From contig CAMTUH010000012.1 in assembly GCA_947084935.1 (NCBI GenBank), positions 1-64,000 on the forward strand: 64,000 nucleotides of DNA. The letters are read 5' to 3'. A program made the position numbers and the translations under genes. Shown in pieces: positions 51,269-59,880 of the stretch. Within the stretch, counting starts at the first letter, position 1; each line of letters begins with the position of its first letter. Origin of the DNA: CAMTUH01 sp947084935. Lineage in GTDB: Bacteria; Pseudomonadota; Gammaproteobacteria; Coxiellales; Coxiellaceae. The notes under the pieces were generated by a model that was not told the origin of the DNA, searched no databases, and was given only the letters and a program-made list of their open reading frames with translations.

Positions 51269-52063
51269 TTACTGCATGTGCCAACCGTGGGAAATAATTA
51301 ATGATTGCCCGCTGAGTGCGTTGTTCGGGTGTGACGCAAAGAAGAGGGAAACGCGAGCGACGTCTTCAATGGTGGTAAACATTCCATCGATAGTATCGCC
51401 CAGCATAATTTTTTTCACCACTTCCTCTTCGCTGATGCCAAGCGATTTGGCTTGTTCAGGGATCTGCTTTTCTACTAACGGTGTTTTCACAAACCCTGGA
51501 GCAATAAGGTTCGCGGTAATATTGTGTGCGGCACCTTCTTTTGCAATGGCGCGCACCATGCCTAAAAGACCGTGCTTAGCGGTAACGTAAGCCGCTTTGT
51601 CTTTCGACGCTTCAAAGGAATGAACGGATCCCGTCACAATAATTCTTCCGGGCGTACCGGCGTTGATCATGTGTTTCATCGCCGCGCGTGCGGTTAAAAA
51701 ACTTCCGCCGACGTGAATGTCCATAATCTTTTTCCACACGCGGTAATCGAAGTCTACAAACGGCTGGATGATTTGTATGCCGGCATTGGCGTTGACGATA
51801 TCAATACGACCCATAACGGAAACGGTTTCATCGATGGCTTTATTGACGGCATTTTCATCCGTAACGTCTACGGGCGCACTCAGCGTTTTCACGCCGTATG
51901 TTTGAGCAATCTCTTGAGCAACTGTTTTTGCCGCTTCTAAATTGAGGTCGGCGATCACCACGTTCGCGCCCGCTGCAGCGTAACATTCTGCAATGCCTTT
52001 GCCGATACCGCTGGCGGCTCCCGTAATAAAAGCCACTTTTCCATCAAGACGCATAGTAAACAT
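51269..52063 (-). CDS. bdhA: 3-hydroxybutyrate dehydrogenase-like SDR
   Basis: 264 residues, short-chain dehydrogenase. The NAD motif TGAASGIGKGIA, NANAG, catalytic Ser in VTGSVHSF and the YxxxK pair in AAYVTAKHG are present; VTANLIAPGFVKTPLVEKQIPEQAK fits D-3-hydroxybutyrate dehydrogenase. It would interconvert 3-hydroxybutyrate and acetoacetate. Last gene of a five-gene minus-strand operon next to acetoacetate decarboxylase, which supports the substrate. Other SDR activities are possible. Confidence 0.88.
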   Translation of the reverse strand: MFTMRLDGKVAFITGAASGIGKGIAECYAAAGANVVIADLNLEAAKTVAQEIAQTYGVKTLSAPVDVTDENAVNKAIDETVSVMGRIDIVNANAGIQIIQPFVDFDYRVWKKIMDIHVGGSFLTARAAMKHMINAGTPGRIIVTGSVHSFEASKDKAAYVTAKHGLLGMVRAIAKEGAAHNITANLIAPGFVKTPLVEKQIPEQAKSLGISEEEVVKKIMLGDTIDGMFTTIEDVARVSLFFASHPNNALSGQSLIISHGWHMQ

Positions 52064-52089
52064 AATAATTACCTTTTTTTAATTTATTT

Positions 52090-52833
52090 TTATTTTAAGT
52101 AATCGAAAACGACTTCTCCAAAATCGAGAGTCAGATCACAAATGAAATGTAACCCGGAAATCACGCGTTTAACCGGCAAGTCATTTAAGGGCGCTAAAGC
52201 GTGCGAGCGTAATTCTAACGTACAAGGCCCTGTCCACGCGCCTTTAACGTGGACTGCAGTTTGGTAATAGCGAACCAATTCGCAGATGCGCGTTGATCCG
52301 TCGACATGCGGAATCACTTTTAATAAATAATTCGGTAAAGCCAGGGCAGACGAAACTTTCTTCGTATCCGCAAATTCATATTTGTAACCCATCGTGGCGG
52401 TTGCGACGCGTTGTCGTCCGTACTCTAATACGCCAGACAACGTATCTTGGTTTCCTCCGAGGCTTAACGAAGGAGATCCGTATTTTTTTGGGAACCCCCA
52501 AATTTCCCTGCCGCCCACAATGGGTGAAACGTCATTCAAATACATCGCGTGGACGTAGTTTCCGGCTTTCCCTTCGTAGCGAACCGGAATAACTTGGCCC
52601 GACTCAGTATAACAGCCGAATCCTTGTGAATCCGGCATAGAAATGACTTCAAAATTTACGTACGGTTCAACGACTTCGAGGGGTTCGGGAACTACCGCTT
52701 TGAGTGCTTCGAGGTCGGTCTCGTATCGAATAATCAAAAATTCTCGATTAATAAAACGAAAAGGTCCTCGCGGATAGGAAGGACAATAGACTGGCATTGC
52801 GTAGGCAGATTTTCTAATTTCTTCAATTTTCAT
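52090..52833 (-). CDS. adc: Acetoacetate decarboxylase
   Basis: 247 residues. Converts acetoacetate to acetone and CO2 through a Schiff base. The catalytic lysine lies in REIWGFPKKYGSPSL (about 114-118), where the paired lysine lowers its pKa. Also typical are the N-terminal MPVYCPSYPRGPFRF and YEGKAGNYVHAMYLND. The genes on either side make or use acetoacetate or acyl-CoA, so the reaction fits. Members of this family sometimes act on other beta-keto acids. Confidence 0.9.
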   Translation of the reverse strand: MKIEEIRKSAYAMPVYCPSYPRGPFRFINREFLIIRYETDLEALKAVVPEPLEVVEPYVNFEVISMPDSQGFGCYTESGQVIPVRYEGKAGNYVHAMYLNDVSPIVGGREIWGFPKKYGSPSLSLGGNQDTLSGVLEYGRQRVATATMGYKYEFADTKKVSSALALPNYLLKVIPHVDGSTRICELVRYYQTAVHVKGAWTGPCTLELRSHALAPLNDLPVKRVISGLHFICDLTLDFGEVVFDYLK

Positions 52834-52844
52834 TGCTGCTCCCT

Positions 52845-53792
52845 CTAATTATGTAAATGCTGGCCCGTTTTCAAAGTATATTGAATGCGTTCTTGTGTCT
52901 TTGGGTTCGTCGCTAACGCGATAAAGGCGGCTAATTCCAAATCGAGCATGTCGCGTTCGGAAACGAAGTCGGAATGGTCTCCGCCGACAAACACCTGCGC
53001 GATTTCACGAGCAATCACCTCATCATATTGAGTTATGTTATCAGTGCTTTTTTTGTATGCCTGCATTAAATCAGGAAGTCCTGACTTTCCAAGGACGCGA
53101 ATCTTTGGCGGCGGTGGTACAGAATAATTTATTTTGAGTAATTCGCGTTTTGCTTGTGTTAATACCGTTTCAGAATCAGTAACGACAGTATCAGTATCGC
53201 GCAGGTAATGAAGCATTTTCGCGTGCGCGGCATCACGAGACATTTCGCCTCGAGCTACTTGCAAGAAGAATTTTTTCAGGGAAGTTTCGTAATCACCGGA
53301 CTGCGTTGCGCGCAAAACCATTTCCTTGGAGCCACCACCTGAGGGCAGTAAGCCGATGCCTGCTTCTACTAAACCAATCCGACTGGTTTGTGCCGCGACA
53401 ATTTTGGTGCAGTGCATGGCTAACTCGCATCCTCCTCCCAAGGCATAGCCACGGATCGCTGAAATAACGGGTATTTTGCTGTAACGCAGTGCTAATGCAG
53501 TGTCTTGAAACAGAGATAAATAACGGTTCATTCCGTCCGTGTCATTATTTTTTGCTAGGGTTTGAACGAAGGACAAATCAGCCCCCACACAAAAAAACTT
53601 TTCAGTAGGCTGCCACAAGATGAGGCCTTTTAATTGTTTTTCTGCGATAGTGATTGCTTCTTGGATACCCGCTAACACGTGTGGATTGGCACAGTTCGCT
53701 TTGCTGAGAAAACTTAAAATACCGATTTCATCTCCAGTGTGGTACAGATGAATGACATTTTCTTTTTTCAATAAATCAACGGATGCTTGCAT
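52845..53792 (-). CDS. Enoyl-CoA hydratase-family protein, FadN C-terminal type
   Basis: 315 residues. Crotonase fold with oxyanion-hole segments EKFFCVGADLSFVQ and IRGYALGGGCELAMHC, and GIGLLPSGGGSKEM. The C-terminal third (FVSERDMLDLELAAFIALATNPKTQERIQYTLKTGQHLHN) resembles the end of FadN-type fused 3-hydroxyacyl-CoA dehydrogenases. There is no NAD-binding dehydrogenase domain: the protein starts directly at the hydratase part. It may be a split or domain-reduced descendant. It lies 12 bp from the next hydratase gene and would act on enoyl-CoA in the cytoplasm. Confidence 0.82.
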   Translation of the reverse strand: MQASVDLLKKENVIHLYHTGDEIGILSFLSKANCANPHVLAGIQEAITIAEKQLKGLILWQPTEKFFCVGADLSFVQTLAKNNDTDGMNRYLSLFQDTALALRYSKIPVISAIRGYALGGGCELAMHCTKIVAAQTSRIGLVEAGIGLLPSGGGSKEMVLRATQSGDYETSLKKFFLQVARGEMSRDAAHAKMLHYLRDTDTVVTDSETVLTQAKRELLKINYSVPPPPKIRVLGKSGLPDLMQAYKKSTDNITQYDEVIAREIAQVFVGGDHSDFVSERDMLDLELAAFIALATNPKTQERIQYTLKTGQHLHN

Positions 53793-53804
53793 TAAAACCT
53801 CGTG

Positions 53805-54605
53805 TTACTCTTTTTTATGCGTGCGGAGTTTCTCCAGTAACTCAGCGAGTTTTTCGCGGTGTTCCGGTGTGTGGTGTAAGCCGCCCTGAATGGATGCACA
53901 CTGATCGAGGGCTGCTTCAAAACTGGATTGACCGCCTTCGATAATCAAACGCCGGGTAGCGCGCACGGCTCCGTTGGGGTGGCGAGCAATACGTTTGGCG
54001 AGTGCCACCGTTTCGTCCATCAATTGTTCGTGGGGCACTACTTTATAAACTAATCCCATTTCCTTGGCTTCTTCTGCGGTAAACCAGTCTGCGGTATACG
54101 CCATTAAAAAGGCATTGGTTTTGCCGATGACGCGGGGTAATAACCACGATCCCCCGTCACCTGAAATCAATCCTATTGAAACGAAAGTCTCTTGAAAACG
54201 TGCTTTCTCAGAAGCAATGGCGATATCACAAACAGCCACAAGGTCATTACCGGCTCCTGCAGCCGCTCCATTAACAGCAGCAAGAATCGGTATGTCGGAT
54301 CGATAAATCGATAATTGTACGTCGTGAATAATCTCGCGGTATTTATTGCGAATATCATTCGGAGAACCGGCAAACATATCCGTTCGAGATTCCATGGCTT
54401 TAACATCGCCGCCCGCCGAAAATGCTTTGCCCTTTCCCGTCAGAATAATCACCTTGACGGTTAAATCCTTGTTGAGTTGTCGAATGGTTTCGGCCAGTGC
54501 ACCGCAGAGCTCAGGCACTGAAGCATTAGCAATTTCAGGACGATTTAGGGTGACGGTGCAAATACCGTCGTCTCTTTTATCTATTAATACGGCATCATTA
54601 TTCAT
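53805..54605 (-). CDS. Enoyl-CoA hydratase/isomerase family protein
   Basis: 266 residues, crotonase fold. Oxyanion-hole segments are GKAFSAGGDVKAM and VNGAAAGAGNDLVAVCDIAIAS; ETFVSIGLISGDGGSWLLPRVIG carries an acidic residue where the catalytic Glu is expected. It could hydrate short-chain or branched enoyl-CoAs, or isomerise them. It overlaps the CoA-transferase gene by 8 bp, so both are translated together. Confidence 0.87.
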   Translation of the reverse strand: MNNDAVLIDKRDDGICTVTLNRPEIANASVPELCGALAETIRQLNKDLTVKVIILTGKGKAFSAGGDVKAMESRTDMFAGSPNDIRNKYREIIHDVQLSIYRSDIPILAAVNGAAAGAGNDLVAVCDIAIASEKARFQETFVSIGLISGDGGSWLLPRVIGKTNAFLMAYTADWFTAEEAKEMGLVYKVVPHEQLMDETVALAKRIARHPNGAVRATRRLIIEGGQSSFEAALDQCASIQGGLHHTPEHREKLAELLEKLRTHKKE

Positions 54606-55776
54606 GGGTTTGTTCCTCTGACCACTGCCCCGTTTTTATAAAATTTAAAATTTCTTCTCGGTTTTCATCCAGAGCGGGTGCAGGATCTGATTCGACTTCA
54701 TCGTCCAAACACGATAATTTGATGGGATTCCCAGGAAATTTAACACCCGGCAAATAATTTTTATTAAAATGGCGTACCATGTTGCGGTGAATCAGTTGCG
54801 GGAATTTTAGTGTTTCGTTGATGTGGTAAATTCTGCCTGCAGGCACGCCCACTTGGATACACTCATCCACCCATTCTTTGGCGGTTTTTGTTTTCAATAT
54901 TTCTTTCATAATCTCGGTGAGTGCTTCCCGATTTTTTGTGCGCGCAGGAATAGTACTGAATCTCGCGTCATCGGCTAACTCCGGTTTTTTCAGCACCGTA
55001 CACAACTTTTTAAAAAGATTGTCGTTTGCAACGGCGATATTGACGGGGCGGTCTTTTGTTGGAAATGTGTCAAAAGGAACCGCCGTCGGATGACGATTGC
55101 CAATTTGGGTGGGAATAGTATCGGTGGTGGTATAACGATCCACGGCGCTGTACAGTAACGACAACATACAATCGAGCATCGCTACATCAACTAAGCTGCC
55201 TTCGCCCGTCGTGGCGAGATGATACAGCGCGGTATTAATTCCAAAAGCTCCAAAGATTCCTGCCAAGACATCCGAGATTTCTGTTCCTACTTTTGTGGGG
55301 TGGGTCTCCGAATGGCCCGTTAAGGTCATAATGCCCGATAAACCTTGAGCTACTAAATCATAACACGCGTGGGTTGCGATAGGGCCGCTGAGTCCATAGC
55401 CCGATATCGCGGCATAAATTAATTTGGGGTATTTTTTATGAAGCGTTTCCCATCCATATCCCATGCGATCCATGACGCCGGGGCGAAAATTCTCTACTAA
55501 AATGTCGGTTTTTTCCAATAGGCGTTCAAAAATTTTTTTATCTTCAGGATTTTTTAAATCTAAGGCGATGCTTTTTTTCCCAGAATTGAAGATGGCATTG
55601 TAGGTAGAAATTTCATTTTTGAAAGGCCCTAAGCCACGCGTGTCATCCCCGCTTCCCGGACGCTCAATCTTAATGATGGTAGCACCGAGGTTTTTTAGCA
55701 TCATTGTGCAATAAGGTCCCGATACGGCTCTCGTCATATCGAGGACGGTGATATTCGAAAGAGGTCCTTTTGTCAT
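54598..55776 (-). CDS. Family III CoA transferase (CaiB/BaiF)
   Basis: 392 residues. Moves CoA between carboxylic acids through an aspartyl-CoA intermediate. The nucleophile Asp169 is in KVGTEISDVLAG, at the same position as in formyl-CoA transferase. ITVLDMTRAVSGPYCTMMLKNLGATIIKIERPGSGDDTRG is the classic N-terminus. First gene of the operon with two hydratases, acetoacetate decarboxylase and 3-hydroxybutyrate dehydrogenase; it may activate the acid that the pathway breaks down. Substrate unknown. Confidence 0.9.
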   Translation of the reverse strand: MTKGPLSNITVLDMTRAVSGPYCTMMLKNLGATIIKIERPGSGDDTRGLGPFKNEISTYNAIFNSGKKSIALDLKNPEDKKIFERLLEKTDILVENFRPGVMDRMGYGWETLHKKYPKLIYAAISGYGLSGPIATHACYDLVAQGLSGIMTLTGHSETHPTKVGTEISDVLAGIFGAFGINTALYHLATTGEGSLVDVAMLDCMLSLLYSAVDRYTTTDTIPTQIGNRHPTAVPFDTFPTKDRPVNIAVANDNLFKKLCTVLKKPELADDARFSTIPARTKNREALTEIMKEILKTKTAKEWVDECIQVGVPAGRIYHINETLKFPQLIHRNMVRHFNKNYLPGVKFPGNPIKLSCLDDEVESDPAPALDENREEILNFIKTGQWSEEQTHE

Positions 55777-55872
55777 ACGAATCCCCCAGTGAATGTTCTA
55801 TAATAGACTAAACTTCGAGCCCATTCCACTTGCGTGGGTTCTGTCAGGATAGGTTTTCCCTAGGCTCAAGAT

Positions 55873-56319
55873 ATGAAAATAGTGCTCAGAACAGCTGATT
55901 TTAATGATTGCGACATGCTTTTTAGTAATCGAAATGATGAATTGACTCGAAAGAATTCACTCGATACTGCACCCATCGATTTTAAATCCCACCAAGAGTG
56001 GTTAGTGCGCTGTTTGCATGATCCTCAGCGTGCACTGTTTATTTTTGAAGTCGAGAATGAGGCCGTTGGTACTTCGCGCTTGGATCGCTTTCCGGAATAT
56101 ACTCAAATGTCGTGGTCGGTATTTCCAGCGTATCGAAAGCGTGGCTATGGCGTGTTATTGGTTCGTGAGACTTTGAAGCACGCCAAGGGCTTAGTTCGTG
56201 CTGAGGTAAAAAGCGAAAATACCGCATCGAAAAAAATTGCCGAGAAAGCGGGATTTGTATTGCAAGAAGAAAAAAATGGCCTGTGTCAATACGAAATTTT
56301 AACTCCGAATCAAGCTTAA
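55873..56319 (+). CDS. GNAT acetyltransferase
   Basis: 148 residues. The N-acetyltransferase fold is seen with WSVFPAYRKRGYGVLLVRE (acetyl-CoA pyrophosphate site) and NTASKKIAEKAGFVLQEE. The layout (LFSNRNDELTRKNS, HQEWLVRCL) resembles sugar- or ribosomal-protein N-acetyltransferases of the RimJ/PseH type. Its target is not evident. The 3' end overlaps folE on the opposite strand by 21 bp. Confidence 0.83.
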   Translation: MKIVLRTADFNDCDMLFSNRNDELTRKNSLDTAPIDFKSHQEWLVRCLHDPQRALFIFEVENEAVGTSRLDRFPEYTQMSWSVFPAYRKRGYGVLLVRETLKHAKGLVRAEVKSENTASKKIAEKAGFVLQEEKNGLCQYEILTPNQA

Positions 56320-56853
56320 AAATTCTTGTCTGGTTCGATCATCATTCCGAAACGTTCCGAGCATCATTGACGTAGTCATGTCGGAATTTTGTTTTTCAAC
56401 GCCGCGCATCATCATACATAAGTGTTTCGACTGAATAATAACGCCCACTCCTTTCGCGCCGGTGGCGCGTAAAATGGTTTCAGCGATTTGTTTGGTGAGA
56501 TTTTCTTGCACTTGCAAACGCTTGGCATATACGTCAACAATACGCGCAATTTTGGAAAGTCCAATGATTTTTCCGTCCGGCAAATAAGCCACGTGGCATT
56601 TTCCAATAAAGGGTAATAGGTGGTGCTCGCACAAAGAATACAGTTCGATATTTTTTACGATGACCATTTCGTCCATCTCGGAATCGAAAATCGCGCCGCC
56701 AACGATTTCTTCGACTTTTTCATGGTATCCGCGGGTTAAATACTCGAGCGCTTTTCTAAAACGCTTTGGGGTATTTCTCAATCCTTCGCGCGTGGGATCT
56801 TCGCCTAAATGGATTAGTATATCTTCGATATTTTTTTCAATGGAATGGGTCAT
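56299..56853 (-). CDS. folE: GTP cyclohydrolase I
   Basis: First step of folate (dihydroneopterin triphosphate) synthesis. 184 residues, typical. Zinc ligands are in LYSLCEHHLLPFIGKCHVAY and SKHLCMMMRGVEKQ; GLSKIARIVDVYAKRLQVQENLT is the family core. Together with folP and pabB in this window it supports self-made folate. It lies 13 bp from the HIT gene on the same strand. Confidence 0.96.
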   Translation of the reverse strand: MTHSIEKNIEDILIHLGEDPTREGLRNTPKRFRKALEYLTRGYHEKVEEIVGGAIFDSEMDEMVIVKNIELYSLCEHHLLPFIGKCHVAYLPDGKIIGLSKIARIVDVYAKRLQVQENLTKQIAETILRATGAKGVGVIIQSKHLCMMMRGVEKQNSDMTTSMMLGTFRNDDRTRQEFLSLIRS

Positions 56854-56866
56854 GTTTTTTTACCTC

Positions 56867-57205
56867 TTAGCCCGGTGGCCAGTGCATTGGACGTCCGCCC
56901 AATAAATGTAAATGAAGGTGATACACGGCTTGACCTCCGCCACGGTTGCAATTCAGCAGCAGCCGATAACCACTTTCATCAATATTTTTTTCTTTTGCGA
57001 TATTTTTGGCGACTTGTATCATATGCCCGACCAGTGCGTTATCCGATTCGGTAAGTTCGTTTACCGTGGCGATGTGGTGTCGCGGAATAATTAGTACGTG
57101 AATCGGCGCTTGTGGTGCATTGTCATTGAAGGCAACGACTTGCGGGTCTTGATAAATTTGCGTTCCTACTTCGCCGTTGGCAATTTTACAAAAGATACAG
57201 TCCAT
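56867..57205 (-). CDS. hinT: HIT-family nucleotide hydrolase, HinT-like
   Basis: 112 residues. The start CIFCKIANGEV, the substrate-binding HVLIIPRHHIATVNEL and the histidine triad VYHLHLHLLGGRPM are clear. HinT-type enzymes hydrolyse adenosine phosphoramidates. Overall length and sequence fit the universal PKCI/HinT branch rather than Fhit or GalT. Confidence 0.94.
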   Translation of the reverse strand: MDCIFCKIANGEVGTQIYQDPQVVAFNDNAPQAPIHVLIIPRHHIATVNELTESDNALVGHMIQVAKNIAKEKNIDESGYRLLLNCNRGGGQAVYHLHLHLLGGRPMHWPPG

Positions 57206-57217
57206 CCGGTCTCCTGA

Positions 57218-58756
57218 TTAATGCGGCGTCGATCCGGCGTCGCTGCGCAGTTCTACGGTTTTCAGCATGAATATTAATGGTATCAGAGCCAGGAAAACAA
57301 GGGAAATGACTTTAAACCCGTCGAGGAAGCTGAGAAAACTGGCCTGTTGTTGGATCTCCGTGGCGAGGCGAAAAACGCCCACTGAATTGAGAAAAGGCAA
57401 GTGTTGGTGCGCAAACCAGAGATGCAGATCGTCGTTGAATACCGTTGCATGTCCCGATAAGGTGTGCCAATTCATTTGGCTGGTTCTGCTGATTAAGGTA
57501 CTTAACAGGGAGACTCCCACGGAAGTGCCTATCATGCGGGCGTAACTGAAGAGCCCCGAGCCTTCCGTAATATCGGCTTGCGCGACGGTCGCGAGTGAAT
57601 AAGTGGCGAGTGGCACCATAAAAATACCCATGCCAAAGCCGAGGAAACTGTTATCCAGTAAAAATTCATGCATGTTCGTCGCTAAAGTGATGTGGGAAAA
57701 ACGAAAGGCGCCGTAAGCACCAAAAAGCACACCGCTCAGTAAAATCATTTTAATGGGAACGCGTTTCATTAATCCGGAGACAAACATCATAGCAACACCA
57801 CTGGCGATGCCCAACGGTGCCATTGTCCATCCTGCGGTCATTGCGGGATAATTATATAATCGCTCCAGCAGAATAGGCTCTAGCGTGATGAGTCCAAAAA
57901 TAATTCCGCAATATAAAAATAAAATCAAACAGCAAATACTGAAATTCCGATCGCGATAAATAGCTAATTTGATCACAGGATGTCGGTGCAATAAGCTTCG
58001 AAGAATAAAAAAAGTAAGACACAAAATACTGACGATCATCAAAATAAGAATTAAATTCGAACTCAACCAATCGTTTTCGTTTCCTTTATCTAAAAATAGT
58101 TGTAATGCGCCCACGCCGATTACCATGAATAAAAGGCCCAACCAATCGATCGATTGATAGTGCCGTTTCGCGGCGGGAATTACCCATAGCGTTAATGCTA
58201 AGCCCAAGAGGCACACCGGCAAATTAATGTAGAAAATCCACCGCCAACTGCCGTGTTCGGTGATGAAGCCGCCCAACGTCGGTCCAAACACGGGTGCGGC
58301 CATAATGCCGATGCCCCAAATCGCCATGGCCTTGCCTTGTTCTTCCAAAGGAAAGGTCTCTCGCAAAATGGCTTGCGACAAAGGAATGAGGGAGGCGCCA
58401 AAAAAACCCTGTAAAATTCGAAACAAAATCATGTCGGGCAGTGATTGCGCGAGGCCACAAATCAGTGAGCTGAACATAAATCCCGTGATACACAGTAACA
58501 GAAGATTTTTCTGTCCCAGTCGATTACTCAGGAATCCGGTGAGCGGCAGTATGATGGCAGAAGCGACAACGTAGGAGGTAATGATCCACGTGATTTGATT
58601 TTGGTTTGCACCCAGCGACGGCATCATGGCGGGAAGTGCCACGTTGACGATCGTTGAGTCGAGTACTTCCAGCACCGCAACCATCATGATGGTCGTAATA
58701 ACCAGCCAGCGTCGTGAATAAAGCGTGTCTTGAAGGGTTAATACGTTAGTGGTCAT
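57218..58756 (-). CDS. emrB: EmrB-type multidrug MFS transporter
   Basis: 512 residues from the ATG at 58756 (upstream in-frame start at 58792 lies inside emrA). About 14 hydrophobic helices. Motifs: LEVLDSTIVNVALPAMM in TM1 (motif D1), LTGFLSNRLGQKNLLL (motif A), RILQGFFGASLIPLSQAIL (motif B). Pumps out hydrophobic compounds with H+ as the inner-membrane part of a tripartite pump. It overlaps the HlyD-type gene by 11 bp. Confidence 0.92.
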   Translation of the reverse strand: MTTNVLTLQDTLYSRRWLVITTIMMVAVLEVLDSTIVNVALPAMMPSLGANQNQITWIITSYVVASAIILPLTGFLSNRLGQKNLLLLCITGFMFSSLICGLAQSLPDMILFRILQGFFGASLIPLSQAILRETFPLEEQGKAMAIWGIGIMAAPVFGPTLGGFITEHGSWRWIFYINLPVCLLGLALTLWVIPAAKRHYQSIDWLGLLFMVIGVGALQLFLDKGNENDWLSSNLILILMIVSILCLTFFILRSLLHRHPVIKLAIYRDRNFSICCLILFLYCGIIFGLITLEPILLERLYNYPAMTAGWTMAPLGIASGVAMMFVSGLMKRVPIKMILLSGVLFGAYGAFRFSHITLATNMHEFLLDNSFLGFGMGIFMVPLATYSLATVAQADITEGSGLFSYARMIGTSVGVSLLSTLISRTSQMNWHTLSGHATVFNDDLHLWFAHQHLPFLNSVGVFRLATEIQQQASFLSFLDGFKVISLVFLALIPLIFMLKTVELRSDAGSTPH

Positions 58757-59744
58757 GAGACAGAGTGTCAATAGTGACGGTGCAGCTGGCACCCAGACGC
58801 AGTGGATAATTTGGGTTGAAATGAGTAATGGCTACTTTTACCGGAAATCGCTGAGTTACTTTGACCCAGTTTCCGCTCGCGTTTTCCGGGGGCAACAGTG
58901 AAAAACTAGTTCCACTGCCTTCGCTGATGCTTGAAACCGTGCCGGTGAAGGATTGTCCGGGGTACATGTCGATTTTGATGACGGCGGATTGTCCGGGTTT
59001 AATGTGCGTGAGTTGGGTTTCTTTAAAATTCGCTTCGGCCCATCCGTATTGGTCTTCAATGAGTGCAAAAACGGGTTGATAAGCTGAGATTACATCGCCT
59101 TGACGTAAACCGAAATTCGCCACGTAGCCCGAGGTGGGTGCCGTGAGGTGCGTATAGTGTAAATTAAGTTTGGCTTGTAAAAGCGCCGTTTGCGCGGTCC
59201 GCCATTGTGCGTTGTTTGGGCCTATTTCGCCGCGTTTTTGGATGGTTTCTTGAAGTTCGCTTTTTGCGGCGGTTAATGCGGCTTCGGCTACGTGCAAGTT
59301 TTTAACCGCCACATCGCCTTGAGCGCGCGAAAAATATTTTTGTTGGACCATGATGAGTGCGCGTTTTGTTTCCGCTTGCGTGTCTTTCAACTCCGCTTCA
59401 CGCTGAACGACAACAGCGCGTGCCGATTCGACCGCCATACCAGCGGCCTCGATTTGCTGCCGTGTCGTGTCGAGATTGGCTTCCGCTTTGTCGACGGTGA
59501 GCTGAAACGGAACGGGGTCGAGGTCAAACAATTTTTGTCCTTGAGTGACGTGTTCCTGGTCGTGTACGTAAATGGCGACTACCTTGCCGCTGACCCGAGG
59601 GGCAATGTTGATCACGTGGGCTTGGATGGAAGCGTCATCGGTGCTGGGGTAGCGTTTCTCGTGCTGCCAATAAAAATACCCGCCAATCAGAAGCGCGGCT
59701 ACGACGAAAACGGGGAGGGCAACTTTTAAAATTCTCGATGTCAT
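58746..59744 (-). CDS. emrA: EmrA-type membrane-fusion protein
   Basis: 332 residues: an N-terminal membrane anchor at about 8-25 (VALPVFVVAALLIGGYFYW), the biotinyl-lipoyl half-motif ISAPRVSGKVVAIYVHDQEHVTQGQKLFDLDP-like segment, a coiled-coil hairpin (about 80-190), and a beta-barrel (GYVANFGLRQGDVIS). It bridges EmrB to an outer-membrane TolC-like channel, which is not in this window. The first gene of the pair. Confidence 0.92.
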   Translation of the reverse strand: MTSRILKVALPVFVVAALLIGGYFYWQHEKRYPSTDDASIQAHVINIAPRVSGKVVAIYVHDQEHVTQGQKLFDLDPVPFQLTVDKAEANLDTTRQQIEAAGMAVESARAVVVQREAELKDTQAETKRALIMVQQKYFSRAQGDVAVKNLHVAEAALTAAKSELQETIQKRGEIGPNNAQWRTAQTALLQAKLNLHYTHLTAPTSGYVANFGLRQGDVISAYQPVFALIEDQYGWAEANFKETQLTHIKPGQSAVIKIDMYPGQSFTGTVSSISEGSGTSFSLLPPENASGNWVKVTQRFPVKVAITHFNPNYPLRLGASCTVTIDTLSHDH

Positions 59745-59797
59745 GGACCCGGAGGAGTTTTTGTAGGGGGTAGCATTCTACCACAAAAAAAGGTTTG

Positions 59798-59880
59798 TTG
59801 GGCTTCGAAGCCGTAGCCTCGGTGAGCTTTGCGAACCGAGGAACTTGTGTGTCATCCCGAGCGTTTCGCGAGGGATCTCT
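59798..59880. repeat. Cluster of three repeat fragments
   Basis: GTTGGGCTTCGAAGCC (59798-59813), GTAGCCTCGGTGAGCTTTGC (from 59813, family of 2058-2128), and ATCCCGAGCGTTTCGCGAGG (59854-59873, family of 5829-5851). The last one is also the 3' end of the phosphatase gene. Confidence 0.8.
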
